This document shows, in pieces, positions 11,262-21,421 of a DNA stretch of 64,000 nucleotides. This DNA is from an uncultured Actinomycetales bacterium (GTDB lineage: Bacteria > Actinomycetota > Actinomycetes > S36-B12), in NCBI GenBank assembly GCA_913063435.1, contig CAJXYI010000001.1, positions 1 through 64,000 on the forward strand, in the 5' to 3' direction. The translations under genes and the position numbers were made by a program. The notes below the pieces were generated by a model, which was not told the origin of the DNA, ran no database searches, and was given only the letters and a program-made list of their open reading frames with translations. Position 1 is the stretch's first letter, and the number at the start of each line of letters is the position of its first letter.

Positions 11262-11320
11262 GCGGCAAAATGATCATTCAACGACTGATTTCGTCGAATT
11301 CTGCCGCGATTCTCGACGAA
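11262..11320. promoter_or_regulatory. Candidate operator dyads in the divergent AsnC regulator / aldehyde dehydrogenase intergenic region
   Basis: Perfect 8-bp inverted repeat TTCGTCGA-N15-TCGACGAA (11290-11320) overlapping an imperfect GCGGCAAAAT...AATTCTGCCGC dyad (11262-11307). Confidence 0.45.
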
Positions 11321-11442
11321 GTCCATGGAATCCCGATAGCGTCGGCGGTAGTTCGGGCTGTCGACCGGACCGACCAGATCCCGCCAGACTCATCCGTTCC
11401 ATCCCGACCCACCCGCACCGTCGCTGGGAGAAGGAGATCACC

Positions 11443-12888
11443 GTGGCCACCCGCGAAATCCGAAACGTCATCAACGGCGCATCCGTCCCCGCTGCCGAGG
11501 GCCAGACCATCGATCTGGTCGACCCGACCACCGGACAGGTCTTCGCTACGGCACCCCAGTCGGGTGCGCAGGACATCGACCGTGCCTATGCGGCGGCTGC
11601 CACCGCATTCGAGGGCTGGCGCGACACCGTGCCCGGGGAGAGGCAGAAGGCGCTGCTGGCGATCGCCGATCTGTTCGAGGAGCACGCCGAGGAACTCGTC
11701 GCATTGGAAAGCGAGAACTGCGGCAAGCCGGTTGCGGTGACCATGAGCGAGGAGATCCCGCCCATGGTGGACCAGATCCGGTTCTTCGCCGGTGCAGCCC
11801 GCGTGCTGGAGGGGCGCGCGGCCGGGGAGTACATGGCCGGTTTCACCTCGATGATCCGTCGCGAGCCGGTCGGAGTGATCGGTCAGGTCACGCCGTGGAA
11901 CTACCCGATGATGATGGCCGTGTGGAAGTACATTCCCGCGATCGCAGCGGGTAACGCCGTCGTGTTGAAGCCGTCGGACACCACGCCTGCGTCGACTGTG
12001 CGGATGGCGGAGTTGATCAGCGAGGCCGAGATCCTGCCGCCGGGTGTGTTCAACGTCGTATGCGGGGATCGAGAGACCGGTCGCAGCCTCGTCTCGCATC
12101 CCACGCCCCAGATGGTGTCCATCACCGGATCGGTCCGCGCCGGCATGGAGGTGGCCGGGGAAGCGGCCCGCGACGTCAAGCGCGTCCACCTCGAACTCGG
12201 AGGCAAGGCTCCGGTTGTCATCTTCGATGACGCGGATATCGAGGCTGCAGCCGAATGGCTTGCGGTCGCGGGATATTTCAACGCCGGTCAGGACTGCACT
12301 GCTGCGACCCGCATACTCGTGGCGCCGGGAATCCATGACGACTTCGTCGCGGCGATGGCCGAGCAGGCCCGTGGTACCGCGACGACATTCGAGGATGGCC
12401 CAGGTGGTGAAGCGCTGGTACCTCCGGTCAATAACGCCGCGCAACTCGAGCGCGTGCTCGGATTCTTGCAGCGGGTGCCCGCCCATGCCGAGGTCGTCGT
12501 GGGCGGCAACCGACAGGGTGACCGAGGATTCTTCGTCGAGCCGACGGTCGTGTCCGGCCTGCAACAGGATGACGAGATGATCCAGAACGAGATCTTCGGT
12601 CCGGTCATCACGATCCAGCAGTTCACCGACGAAGCCGAAGCATTGCGCTGGGCCAACGGCGTGCACTACGGACTGGCGTCGTCGGTGTGGACCAAGGACT
12701 TCGGGCGTGCGATGCGCATGGCGAAGGGCTTGGATTTCGGATGCGTATGGATCAATACCCACATCCCACTGGTCGCCGAAATGCCCCATGGTGGGTTCAA
12801 GCACTCCGGATATGGCAAGGATCTGTCGATGTACGGGTTCGAGGACTACACGCGGATCAAGCACGTGATGGCCAGTCTCGAGAGCTGA
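11443..12888 (+). CDS. Aldehyde dehydrogenase, gamma-aminobutyraldehyde dehydrogenase-like
   Basis: [64 protein letters not shown]...GQDCTAATR; start set at GTG 11443 after the RBS AAGGAG. Confidence 0.9.
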   Translation: MATREIRNVINGASVPAAEGQTIDLVDPTTGQVFATAPQSGAQDIDRAYAAAATAFEGWRDTVPGERQKALLAIADLFEEHAEELVALESENCGKPVAVTMSEEIPPMVDQIRFFAGAARVLEGRAAGEYMAGFTSMIRREPVGVIGQVTPWNYPMMMAVWKYIPAIAAGNAVVLKPSDTTPASTVRMAELISEAEILPPGVFNVVCGDRETGRSLVSHPTPQMVSITGSVRAGMEVAGEAARDVKRVHLELGGKAPVVIFDDADIEAAAEWLAVAGYFNAGQDCTAATRILVAPGIHDDFVAAMAEQARGTATTFEDGPGGEALVPPVNNAAQLERVLGFLQRVPAHAEVVVGGNRQGDRGFFVEPTVVSGLQQDDEMIQNEIFGPVITIQQFTDEAEALRWANGVHYGLASSVWTKDFGRAMRMAKGLDFGCVWINTHIPLVAEMPHGGFKHSGYGKDLSMYGFEDYTRIKHVMASLES

Positions 12889-12904
12889 CGGCAGTCACTG
12901 ATTG

Positions 12905-14368
12905 ATGGGAGAACAGGTGGACACCCTAGACGTTATCGATCCGGCAGTCGGGACGCCGATTGCCACGGTCGAGCTCGCTGGTCCAGAGCAGGTGGATGCC
13001 GCGGTGCGCAAGGCGCGTGAAGCTTTCGCGGATTGGTCGAGGCAGTCACCCGGTGCACGTGGTGATGCACTGCTCGCACTCGCCGAACGTCTGCGTGCAC
13101 GGGCCGATGAGTACGCGATGGTGGAATCGAGGCAAACAGGCAAGACATTGCGCATGGCGACGGAGTTCGATGTGCCCGGGTCCATCGACAATGTCGTCTT
13201 CTTCGCCGGCGCGGCTCGCATTCTGGAAGGGCGAGCTTCGGCGGAGTACGACCCCGATCACACCTCGGTCATCCGTCGCGAACCCGTGGGTGTCGTCGGC
13301 TCAGTGGCACCGTGGAACTATCCGCTGCAGATGGCGATGTGGAAGGTCCTGCCCGCCATCGCCGCGGGAAACACGATCGTGTTGAAGCCGGCGGAGATCA
13401 CGCCGTTGACCTCGGTGATGCTCGCCGAGGATGCGCTCGCAGCGGGTATTCCCGAGGGTGTGCTCAATGTGGTGGTGGGCACCGGACCTGTCGCCGGTGA
13501 GGCGCTCATCAGCCACCCGGATGTCGACATGGTGTCCTTCACCGGCTCGACGCCCATCGGCAAGCGGGTCATGGAGGTCGCTTCGGCTCGAGCGGCTCGG
13601 GTGCATCTGGAACTCGGTGGCAAGGCCCCCTTCGTAGTGTTCGATGACGCCGATCTCGAGGCGGCCGTGCACGGTGCAGCCGCCGGTGCGCTGATCAACA
13701 CCGGACAGGACTGCACTGCGGCGACACGGGCCTATGTCCAGCGACCGCTGTATGACGCGTTCGTCGCCGGGGTCAGTGACCTGTTCGCCTCGATCCGGAT
13801 CGGCGACCCGCGTGACCCGGATATCGACATGGGATCGCTCGTGTCGACACGTCAGGCCGAACGCGTGGCGGGGTATGTGGATCGGGCCCGCGCCGATGGC
13901 GCCAAGGTGCGAGTGGGTGGGCAGGTCCCCGGTGGCGCACTCTCGGCAGGTGCGTTCTATCCCGCAACCGTCATCACCGATGCTGCTCAGGACTCCCAGA
14001 TCGTGCAGGAGGAGGTCTTCGGACCGGTCCTCGTCGTGTTGCCGTTCGACTCCGATGACGAGGGAATCGCTCTGGCGAATGACACGCCTTTCGGGCTCGC
14101 GGCTTCGGCCTGGACCACCGACGTGTTCCGCGCCCAGCGTGCCCAGCGCGAGATCCGGGCCGGATGCGTGTGGCTGAACGACCACATCCCGATCGTGAGC
14201 GAGATGCCCCACGGGGGGATGAAACAGTCCGGTTTCGGCAAGGACATGTCGCTGTATTCACTGGAGGACTACACCATCGTCAAGCACGTCTCCTGGGACA
14301 TCACCGGCCAGCCCAGGAAGCAGTGGCATCGGACGGTTTTCGCCGATCGGTCGGGCACGGATCGGTAA
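12905..14368 (+). CDS. Aldehyde dehydrogenase, gamma-aminobutyraldehyde dehydrogenase-like (tandem paralogue)
   Basis: [56 protein letters not shown]...GQDCTAATR. Confidence 0.9.
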   Translation: MGEQVDTLDVIDPAVGTPIATVELAGPEQVDAAVRKAREAFADWSRQSPGARGDALLALAERLRARADEYAMVESRQTGKTLRMATEFDVPGSIDNVVFFAGAARILEGRASAEYDPDHTSVIRREPVGVVGSVAPWNYPLQMAMWKVLPAIAAGNTIVLKPAEITPLTSVMLAEDALAAGIPEGVLNVVVGTGPVAGEALISHPDVDMVSFTGSTPIGKRVMEVASARAARVHLELGGKAPFVVFDDADLEAAVHGAAAGALINTGQDCTAATRAYVQRPLYDAFVAGVSDLFASIRIGDPRDPDIDMGSLVSTRQAERVAGYVDRARADGAKVRVGGQVPGGALSAGAFYPATVITDAAQDSQIVQEEVFGPVLVVLPFDSDDEGIALANDTPFGLAASAWTTDVFRAQRAQREIRAGCVWLNDHIPIVSEMPHGGMKQSGFGKDMSLYSLEDYTIVKHVSWDITGQPRKQWHRTVFADRSGTDR

Positions 14369-14481
14369 CGACCGGGATGGTGAAACGACAAGGCGACACC
14401 TTGGCAACCAGAATGTGAATGATCGTGGCATGATGCGCCCGGGAACCGAAGCCACCGGGTGCGACGGGCCGACAGGACGCA

Positions 14482-14505
14482 TACGTATGACCCGTACGTA
14501 TGACC
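14482..14505. repeat. Direct repeat TACGTATGACC x2 (2-nt spacer) in the potD leader
   Basis: tacgtatgacc-cg-tacgtatgacc directly upstream of the RBS aaggagatg. Confidence 0.85.
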
Positions 14506-14525
14506 ATACGAAGGAGATGACCACC

Positions 14526-15752
14526 ATGACGAAGCGACCGTTGAGCCCTGAGGCTGCCGCCATCGTGCGGATGTCCCGCTCGGCCCTGTCCCGGCGACGC
14601 CTGCTCCAGGCCGCCGGTATCGGTGGTGTCGCTGCCGCTGCTGCAGCCTGCGGCGCCGGTGGCGGTGCGGATGATCCGACCTCGGCGGCTCCCTCTCCGA
14701 CGGCTCCGGCGGATCAGTCCGATGCCGAGAAGGTCGTGCTGTGGTCCAACTGGGTGGAATACCTCGATGTCGATGAGGAGACCGGCGCCTACCCGACGCT
14801 CGAGCGATTCGAGGAGCAGACGGGGATCTCGGTCAGCTACAACGAGGACATCAACGACAACAACGAGTTCTATGCCAAGGTGCGCGCCCAGCTCGAGCAG
14901 GGACAGTCGATCGACCGCGACATCGTCGTTCTGACCGACTGGATGGCCGGTCTGTGGATCAACAACGGCTTCGCGCAGAAGCTCGATAAGAGTCTCATCC
15001 CGAACTCGGCCAACCTCATCCCGCGGCTGCAGGACGTGTCCTTCGACAGGCCGCGTGATTACACCCTTCCCTGGCAGGGTGGCTTCGCCGGATTGGGCTA
15101 CAACGTGCCCGGTATCCAGGACGCGCTCGGCGTCGATTCCCTGACGAGCCTGGACCAGTTGTTCGATCCCGCGCTGCGCGGTCGCATCACGGTGCTGTCG
15201 GAGATGCGCGACACCATGGGCTGCATCATGGCCTGGCAGGGCAATGACCCGTCGAACTTCACCGATGACCAGTTCCAGCAGGCCATCGCGGCGCTGGCCG
15301 AGCAGATCGACAACGGCCAGATCCGCCAGGTCGCCGGTAACGACTATCTCGCAGCATTGGAGACCGGCGACGTGATCGCCGTCATCGGCTGGTCCGGAGA
15401 CGTGCTCGCACTGGGCGAGGACTTCGGTTTCTCCCTGCCCGAGAGCGGCGGCACGCTGTGGACGGACAACATGCTCATTCCGTCGACGGCGACTCACAAG
15501 AAGAACGCCGAGCAGTTGATGAACTACTACTACGACCCCGTCATCGCTGCCGAGGTCGCGGCCTACATCAACTACCTGTGCCCGGTCAGCGGTGCGAAGG
15601 AGGCCATGGAGGCCATCGATCCTGAGCTCGCCACCAGCCAGTGGATCTTCCCGACCGACGCCGAGCTCGACGAAGCCTACGTGTTCATGGACCTCACCCT
15701 GGAGCAGGACGAGAACTACCAGCGCGAGTTCCAGCGGGCCGTCGGCCTGTAG
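14526..15752 (+). CDS. potD: Spermidine/putrescine ABC transporter substrate-binding lipoprotein
   Basis: Twin-arginine signal (SRRRLLQAAGIGG) and lipobox (AAAAAC); PotD-like VLWSNWVEYLDVDEETGAYPTLERFEEQTGISVSYNEDIN; followed by potABC. Confidence 0.92.
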   Translation: MTKRPLSPEAAAIVRMSRSALSRRRLLQAAGIGGVAAAAAACGAGGGADDPTSAAPSPTAPADQSDAEKVVLWSNWVEYLDVDEETGAYPTLERFEEQTGISVSYNEDINDNNEFYAKVRAQLEQGQSIDRDIVVLTDWMAGLWINNGFAQKLDKSLIPNSANLIPRLQDVSFDRPRDYTLPWQGGFAGLGYNVPGIQDALGVDSLTSLDQLFDPALRGRITVLSEMRDTMGCIMAWQGNDPSNFTDDQFQQAIAALAEQIDNGQIRQVAGNDYLAALETGDVIAVIGWSGDVLALGEDFGFSLPESGGTLWTDNMLIPSTATHKKNAEQLMNYYYDPVIAAEVAAYINYLCPVSGAKEAMEAIDPELATSQWIFPTDAELDEAYVFMDLTLEQDENYQREFQRAVGL

Positions 15753-15830
15753 TTTCCGACAGGGATCAGCGGGATTCAGCACGGGTAGGCACGGGTGATC
15801 CCGGTTGGTACGGACTCGAGGAGGACGTAG

Positions 15831-16967
15831 GTGAGCATGTCGTCGGGGTCGGCAAGCCTCGGGTTCGAGGTCAAGGACCTGGAACTGATCAACCTCACCA
15901 AGCGATTCGCCGATTTCGTCGCTGTCGACGACCTGACCCTGACGATTCCCGCAGGATCGTTCTTCGCACTGCTGGGGCCGTCGGGTTGCGGCAAGACCAC
16001 GACGCTGCGCATGGTCGCCGGCTTGGAGGATCCGACCGAGGGGCAGATCCTGCTCGGGGGGGATGACCTCACGCGATTGAAGGCCTATCAGCGGCCGGTC
16101 AACACCGTGTTCCAGTCCTATGCGCTGTTCCCGCACCTGGACGTGTTCGAGAACGTCGCCTTCGGACTGCGGCGTCGAGGCATCAAGGACGTCTCGGCGG
16201 CGGTCACCGCCATGCTCGAGTTGGTCGAGTTGGGCAATCTGGCTCGGCGTAAGCCCGGGCAGCTCTCCGGCGGGCAGCAGCAGCGCGTGGCAGTCGCTCG
16301 CGCGTTGATCAACCACCCCGGCGTGCTACTGCTCGATGAACCCCTGGGTGCATTGGATTTGAAGCTCCGGCGGCAGATGCAGCTGGAATTGAAACGCATC
16401 CAGACCGAGGTGGGAACGAGTTTCGTCCACGTCACCCACGACCAGGAAGAAGCCATGACCATGGCCGACACCGTGGCGGTGATGAACCAGGGCCGCATCG
16501 AACAGATGGGTGCGCCGGTGGATATCTACGATCTGCCGCGCACCCGCTTCGTGGCGACCTTCCTCGGCCAATCCAATGAGGTGTCCGGCCGGGTGACGGG
16601 AACATCGGGAGGCGATCTGCTGATCGAAGGTGCGGGGTCGCGATTCACTCTGCCCGTCACTCGATCGGCGGTCGACACCGGTGACATTCTGGTGGGTGTC
16701 CGGCCGGAGAAACTGTCGATCTCGGCACAGGGCAGCGACATCGGTGACGATGTCAACTACGTCACCGGCAAGGTCACCGACGCTTCCTTCACCGGGGTGT
16801 CCACCCAGTATCTGGTGATGACGTCCTGGGGTGGGGAGTGGATGGTGTTCGAGCAGAACCGCAGCCTGGGTGGGACGTTGCGCCCCGGGGACGAGGTCAC
16901 CGTTCACTGGCGACCCGAGCACACCTTCGGTCTCGCGGTGGACGGGTCTGCGGCGGAGTCGGCCTGA
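15831..16967 (+). CDS. potA: Spermidine/putrescine ABC transporter ATP-binding protein
   Basis: Walker A GPSGCGKTT, LSGGQQQRVAVARAL, Walker B LLLDEPLGALD, C-terminal TOBE domain. Confidence 0.93.
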   Translation: MSMSSGSASLGFEVKDLELINLTKRFADFVAVDDLTLTIPAGSFFALLGPSGCGKTTTLRMVAGLEDPTEGQILLGGDDLTRLKAYQRPVNTVFQSYALFPHLDVFENVAFGLRRRGIKDVSAAVTAMLELVELGNLARRKPGQLSGGQQQRVAVARALINHPGVLLLDEPLGALDLKLRRQMQLELKRIQTEVGTSFVHVTHDQEEAMTMADTVAVMNQGRIEQMGAPVDIYDLPRTRFVATFLGQSNEVSGRVTGTSGGDLLIEGAGSRFTLPVTRSAVDTGDILVGVRPEKLSISAQGSDIGDDVNYVTGKVTDASFTGVSTQYLVMTSWGGEWMVFEQNRSLGGTLRPGDEVTVHWRPEHTFGLAVDGSAAESA

Positions 16968-16970
16968 GTC

Positions 16971-17879
16971 ATGCCGGCCATCGTTCCCACGACTACGACG
17001 AAAGCCGACGCCCCCGCGGCTTCAGCGGGCTCGTCGCAGCGGCGATCTCGCACGGCGTATCTGCTGCTCCTGCCCGGCCTGGGTTGGCTCGGTGTCTTCT
17101 TCGTCATCCCGATCGCGACGCTGTTCTTCACCAGCCTGCAGGCACCGGTGGAAGGCCGATCCGGGGTGTATCAGGCGGCATTCCAGATCAGCAATTACGC
17201 CCAGGCCCTCGGGGATTACTGGCCGCAGTTCGTGCGGTCGTTCATCTATGCAGGTATCGCCACCATCCTCGCCCTGATCATCGCCTACCCGCTGGCGTAC
17301 TTCATCGCCTTCAAAGCGGGTCGTTGGCGCGCGATCATGCTCGTCTTGGTCGTCGCGCCGTTCTTCGCCTCGTTCCTCCTGCGCACCTATGCCTGGCGGA
17401 CCATCCTGTCGGACGAGGGCGCGATCACCACGGCGTTGAATGCGCTGCACCTGCTGCCCGAGGATCGCATTCTCAATACGTCCATTGCCGTGGTGTTGGG
17501 TCTGACCTACAATTTTCTGCCGTTCATGATCCTGCCGCTGTATGCCTCGCTGGAGAAGATCGATCCCCGATTGATCGAGGCATCGGGAGACCTGTACGCC
17601 CGGCCATTCACCGGGTTCCGCAAGGTGGTGTTCCCGCTGAGCCTCCCGGGAGTCGTGGCCGGCACCCTCCTCACCTTCATCCCCGCTGCCGGTGACTTCA
17701 TCAACGCACGATTGCTCGGTGCGCCAGGTGACAGCATGGTCGGGACCGCGATCCAGGTGAACTTCCTGCAGTTCCGCGACTATCCGATAGCCAGTGCCCT
17801 GTCCTTCATCCTCATGGCGTTCATCCTCGTCGTGGTGTTCACCTACATCCGGCGTGCGGGCACGGAGGATCTGGTCTGA
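16971..17879 (+). CDS. potB: Spermidine/putrescine ABC transporter permease
   Basis: Multi-TM permease with EASGDLYARPFTGFRKVVFPLSLPGVVAG (EAA motif). Confidence 0.92.
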   Translation: MPAIVPTTTTKADAPAASAGSSQRRSRTAYLLLLPGLGWLGVFFVIPIATLFFTSLQAPVEGRSGVYQAAFQISNYAQALGDYWPQFVRSFIYAGIATILALIIAYPLAYFIAFKAGRWRAIMLVLVVAPFFASFLLRTYAWRTILSDEGAITTALNALHLLPEDRILNTSIAVVLGLTYNFLPFMILPLYASLEKIDPRLIEASGDLYARPFTGFRKVVFPLSLPGVVAGTLLTFIPAAGDFINARLLGAPGDSMVGTAIQVNFLQFRDYPIASALSFILMAFILVVVFTYIRRAGTEDLV

Positions 17880-18688
17880 TGCGCTGGCTGCGACGCAACA
17901 TCATCGGGATCATCGCGGTCCTCGTCCTGGTCTATCTCTTCGTGCCCATCGCGGTCGTGGCGGTGCTGAGTTTCAACCAGCCTGAGGGCAAGTACAACAT
18001 CACCTTCAACGAGTTCTCGCTATCGGCATGGGCGAATATGTGCGGGGTTCCGGGGGTGTGCGAATCGTTTGCTCTCAGCATTCAAATCGGTCTCCTCGCA
18101 ACGGTGATCGCCACGATCTTCGGCACGATGATCGCCTTCGCACTCGTGCGCTATCGCTTCCGCGGACGGGATACGACGAATCTGCTCATCTTCCTTCCCA
18201 TGGCCACCCCGGAGGTCGTTCTGGGATCGAGCCTGCTGGCGCTGTTCTTGAACATCACCTTCCCGCTGGGCTTCTGGGCTGTGACGATCGCGCACATCAT
18301 GTTCATCATCAGCTTCATCGTGGTCGCGGTGAAGGCGCGTCTGCAGGGGATGGATCCACGTCTCGAGGAGGCCTCGCGTGATCTCTACGCCAGTCCACGG
18401 GCGACCTTCCGGTACGTGACCTTCCCCCTCGTGCTGCCGGGCATCCTGGGTGCCGCGCTGCTGGGATTCGCGCTGAGCTTCGATGACTTCATCATCACGT
18501 TCTTCAACGCGGGCACCATGGTGACCTTCCCGGTCTACATCTGGGGTGCGGCCCAGCGCGGGATCCCGGTGCAGGTCTATGCCCTGGCCACGCTGGTGTT
18601 CTTCCTCTCTCTCGTCCTCGTCCTCGTCGTTCAGGGTGTCAACGCCCGTAGGCGACGCCGGCTCGAAGCCGCCGTCGCCGCCTCCTAG
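17879..18688 (+). CDS. potC: Spermidine/putrescine ABC transporter permease
   Basis: EEASRDLYASPRATFRYVTFPLVLPGILGA EAA motif; follows potB. Confidence 0.92.
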   Translation: MRWLRRNIIGIIAVLVLVYLFVPIAVVAVLSFNQPEGKYNITFNEFSLSAWANMCGVPGVCESFALSIQIGLLATVIATIFGTMIAFALVRYRFRGRDTTNLLIFLPMATPEVVLGSSLLALFLNITFPLGFWAVTIAHIMFIISFIVVAVKARLQGMDPRLEEASRDLYASPRATFRYVTFPLVLPGILGAALLGFALSFDDFIITFFNAGTMVTFPVYIWGAAQRGIPVQVYALATLVFFLSLVLVLVVQGVNARRRRRLEAAVAAS

Positions 18689-18699
18689 GCGGTGCGATC

Positions 18700-20112
18700 G
18701 TGGCCTTCAGCAACGTCATCTCCGATTCTGCACGTTCGTCCTTCGCCGACGCCGTTCAGCGGCCCTACTGGCTCGACCGACCCGATCGCCCCGACCCCCG
18801 ACCTCGACTCCAGGCTCCCATCACCGCCGACCTCCTGGTGGTGGGTGCCGGCTTCTCCGGACTGTGGACCGCCTATGAGGCCGCCGTTCGCCACCCCGAC
18901 CTCGACATCGTGCTCGTCGATGGCGGACAGGTCGGGCATGCGGCATCCGGCCGCAATGGCGGTTTCGTCGCGGCATCGCTTACTCATGGCCTGGCCAAGG
19001 GAATGGCCCGGTGGCCGAAGGAGATGCCCGAACTAGAGCGCCTCGGCCGGGAGAACCTCGACGCGATCGCCGCGACGGTGGCGGCTGAAGGTATCGACTG
19101 CGACTTCATTCGCAGTGGAGAAGTCGCCGTTGCCGTCGAGGGTTATCAGATCGATGACCTTGTCGAGACGGTCGAGCAAGCCCGCGGCCTCGGTGTCGAC
19201 CTCGAACTGTTGAGCGCCGAGCAGGTGCGGGCGCGACTCGACTCGCCGACCTATCTCGCGGGAGTCGCCGACGCTCACGGCGTCGCGATGGTCGATCCGG
19301 CTCGATTGGCCTGGGGTCTCGCGGCGGCGTGCGAGCGCCGGGGGGTGCGGATCTTCGAGAACACCCCCGTGCGATCCCTCGGGCGCATCGGTGCCGGAGT
19401 GCTGGCCGGTACCGACCATGGCCGAGTGCGCGCCGGAAGGGTTGCGCTGGCGACGAGCGCTTACCCGCCGCTGCTGTCTCGACTCGGCAACTACATCGTC
19501 GCCGTATACGACTCGGTTCTCATGAGCGAACCGCTTTCAGCCGAACAGCGAGCGTCCATCGGCTGGCAGGGCAGGGAGGGTTTCGCGGACTCGGGCAACC
19601 AGTTCCACTACTACCGGATCACCGAGGATGCGCGGATTCTGTGGGGTGGCTACGACGCGTCGTACTACGGAGATATGGGCCCGCACCGAGAGAACAACCC
19701 TGATGCCTATGGTCGACTCGCCGAGCACTTCTTCACCACCTTCCCCCAGCTGACCGGATTGCAGTTCACGCACAAATGGGCTGGTGCCATCGACACCTGC
19801 TCGCGATTCAGTGCCTTCTGGGGGACGGCGATGGGTGGGCGGATTGGGTATTCCCTGGGTTTCACCGGTCTCGGTGTGGGGGCATCGCGATTCGGTGCCC
19901 AGGTGATGCTCGACCTGCTCTGGGGTGAGGACACCGAGCGGACCAGGTTGCAGATGACTCGCACCAAGCCGATCCCATTCCCGCCGAGGCCGCTGCGCGA
20001 TGCTGCGATCGGTGTCACCCGCTGGTCGATCAACCGAGCCGATGAGAATTCCGGTAAACGCAACCTGTGGCTGCGAACGCTGGATCGCATCGGGCTCGGC
20101 TTCGACAGCTGA
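18700..20112 (+). CDS. FAD-dependent oxidoreductase (DAO family, PuuB-like), second copy
   Basis: ITADLLVVGAGFSGLWTAYEAAVRHPDLDIVLVDGGQVGHAASGRNGGF; GFTGLGVGASRFGAQVMLDLLWGEDTERTRL. Confidence 0.87.
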   Translation: MAFSNVISDSARSSFADAVQRPYWLDRPDRPDPRPRLQAPITADLLVVGAGFSGLWTAYEAAVRHPDLDIVLVDGGQVGHAASGRNGGFVAASLTHGLAKGMARWPKEMPELERLGRENLDAIAATVAAEGIDCDFIRSGEVAVAVEGYQIDDLVETVEQARGLGVDLELLSAEQVRARLDSPTYLAGVADAHGVAMVDPARLAWGLAAACERRGVRIFENTPVRSLGRIGAGVLAGTDHGRVRAGRVALATSAYPPLLSRLGNYIVAVYDSVLMSEPLSAEQRASIGWQGREGFADSGNQFHYYRITEDARILWGGYDASYYGDMGPHRENNPDAYGRLAEHFFTTFPQLTGLQFTHKWAGAIDTCSRFSAFWGTAMGGRIGYSLGFTGLGVGASRFGAQVMLDLLWGEDTERTRLQMTRTKPIPFPPRPLRDAAIGVTRWSINRADENSGKRNLWLRTLDRIGLGFDS

Positions 20113-20147
20113 CCCGGATTCGACAGCTGATCCAGAGAGGAAAGACC

Positions 20148-21362
20148 ATGGGCATGCGAGTCCTGGCCATCGGGTCCGGAGGCGTCGGAACCTCTGCGGC
20201 GTTGATCGCTGCGCGTCGCGACTTCTTCGAAGCCTGGGTGTGCGCCGATTACGATGAAATCAGGGCGCGCCAGCTCGTTGATCGTGTCGGTGATCCACGA
20301 TTCGCGAGTGCTCGAGTGGATGCCTCGAGTGCCGATGCGGTGCAGGCACTGTGTCAGGAGCACCGGATCACGCATGTGCTCAACGTCGTCGATCCGCGTT
20401 TCGTCATGCCGATCTTCAGCGGTGCGTTCGCTGCGGGATGCGACTATCTGGACACGGCGATGAGCCTGTCCCAGCCGCATCCGCAACATCCGCATGAACT
20501 CGCCTTCGTCAAGCTCGGTGACGAGCAGTTCGATCAGGGACCTCGATGGCAAGAGTCGGGCCACCTCGCGTTATGCGGGATCGGAGTGGAGCCGGGGTTG
20601 GCTGATGTTTTCGCCCGATACGCCTCCGATCACCTGTTTTCGCAGATCGACGAGATCGGAGTGCGCGACGGAGCGAACCTGGTGGTCAGCGGATACGACT
20701 TCGCACCGAGTTTCTCCATCTGGACCACGATCGAAGAGTGCCTGAATCCACCGGTCATCTGGGAGAAGGATCGCGGGTGGTTCACCACCGCTCCGTTCAG
20801 CGAACCGGAGGTGTTCGACTTTCCCGAGGGAATCGGGCCGGTGGAATGCGTCAACGTCGAACACGAGGAGGTGCTCCTCGTGCCACGTTGGATCGACTGC
20901 AATCGGGTGACCTTCAAATACGGCCTCGGCGATGAGTTCATCGAGGTGCTGCAGACCTTGCATAAACTCGGACTCGATCGCACCGATCCGGTGGATGTGC
21001 GTGGTGCGCGAGTGAGTCCGCGCGATGTCGTCGCAGCGTGCCTGCCCGATCCGGCGAGCCTGGGGGACCGGATGAGCGGATTGACGTGCGCTGGCACGTG
21101 GGTGACCGGAACCGGCGTTGATGGTGCACCGCGCGAGGCGTACCTGTATCACGTCGCCGACAACGAGTGGACGATGCGGGAATACGGGACCCAGGCCGTG
21201 GTGTGGCAGACCGCGATGAACCCGGTCATCGCATTGGAGTTGCTCGCGACCGGTGCGTGGCAGGGCGCAGGGGTGGTCGGGCCGGAGGCCTTCGATGCGG
21301 TTCCGTTCCTCGACCTACTCGCCGATGGCTACGGCCAGCACTGGGCCATCCGCGATCACTAG
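20148..21362 (+). CDS. Saccharopine dehydrogenase / carboxynorspermidine dehydrogenase-like NAD(P)-binding protein
   Basis: MGMRVLAIGSGGVGTSAALIAARRDFFEAWVCADYD Rossmann start; LALCGIGVEPGLADVFARYA; start at ATG 20148 after an agagagg RBS. Confidence 0.8.
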   Translation: MGMRVLAIGSGGVGTSAALIAARRDFFEAWVCADYDEIRARQLVDRVGDPRFASARVDASSADAVQALCQEHRITHVLNVVDPRFVMPIFSGAFAAGCDYLDTAMSLSQPHPQHPHELAFVKLGDEQFDQGPRWQESGHLALCGIGVEPGLADVFARYASDHLFSQIDEIGVRDGANLVVSGYDFAPSFSIWTTIEECLNPPVIWEKDRGWFTTAPFSEPEVFDFPEGIGPVECVNVEHEEVLLVPRWIDCNRVTFKYGLGDEFIEVLQTLHKLGLDRTDPVDVRGARVSPRDVVAACLPDPASLGDRMSGLTCAGTWVTGTGVDGAPREAYLYHVADNEWTMREYGTQAVVWQTAMNPVIALELLATGAWQGAGVVGPEAFDAVPFLDLLADGYGQHWAIRDH

Positions 21363-21420
21363 CCCAACCCTTCCCCACCCCGCATCCCCCACCCACCGTC
21401 CGAATCCCGCCCATCAGTTC
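21363..21420. other. C-rich, G-poor intergenic tract (candidate Rho-utilisation region)
   Basis: Hand count of the line 21361-21420: about 35 C and 6 G; immediately downstream of the 21362 stop and upstream of a large hairpin. Confidence 0.4.
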
Positions 21421-21421
21421 T

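Noticed and set aside
11278-12864. 528-aa minus-strand ORF opposite aldehyde dehydrogenase
   Set aside because: Exact antisense shadow of the ALDH gene; composition typical of spurious high-GC frames.
14301-16316. 671-aa minus-strand ORF opposite potD/potA
   Set aside because: Spans two unrelated real genes and their intergenic region; no domain signature.
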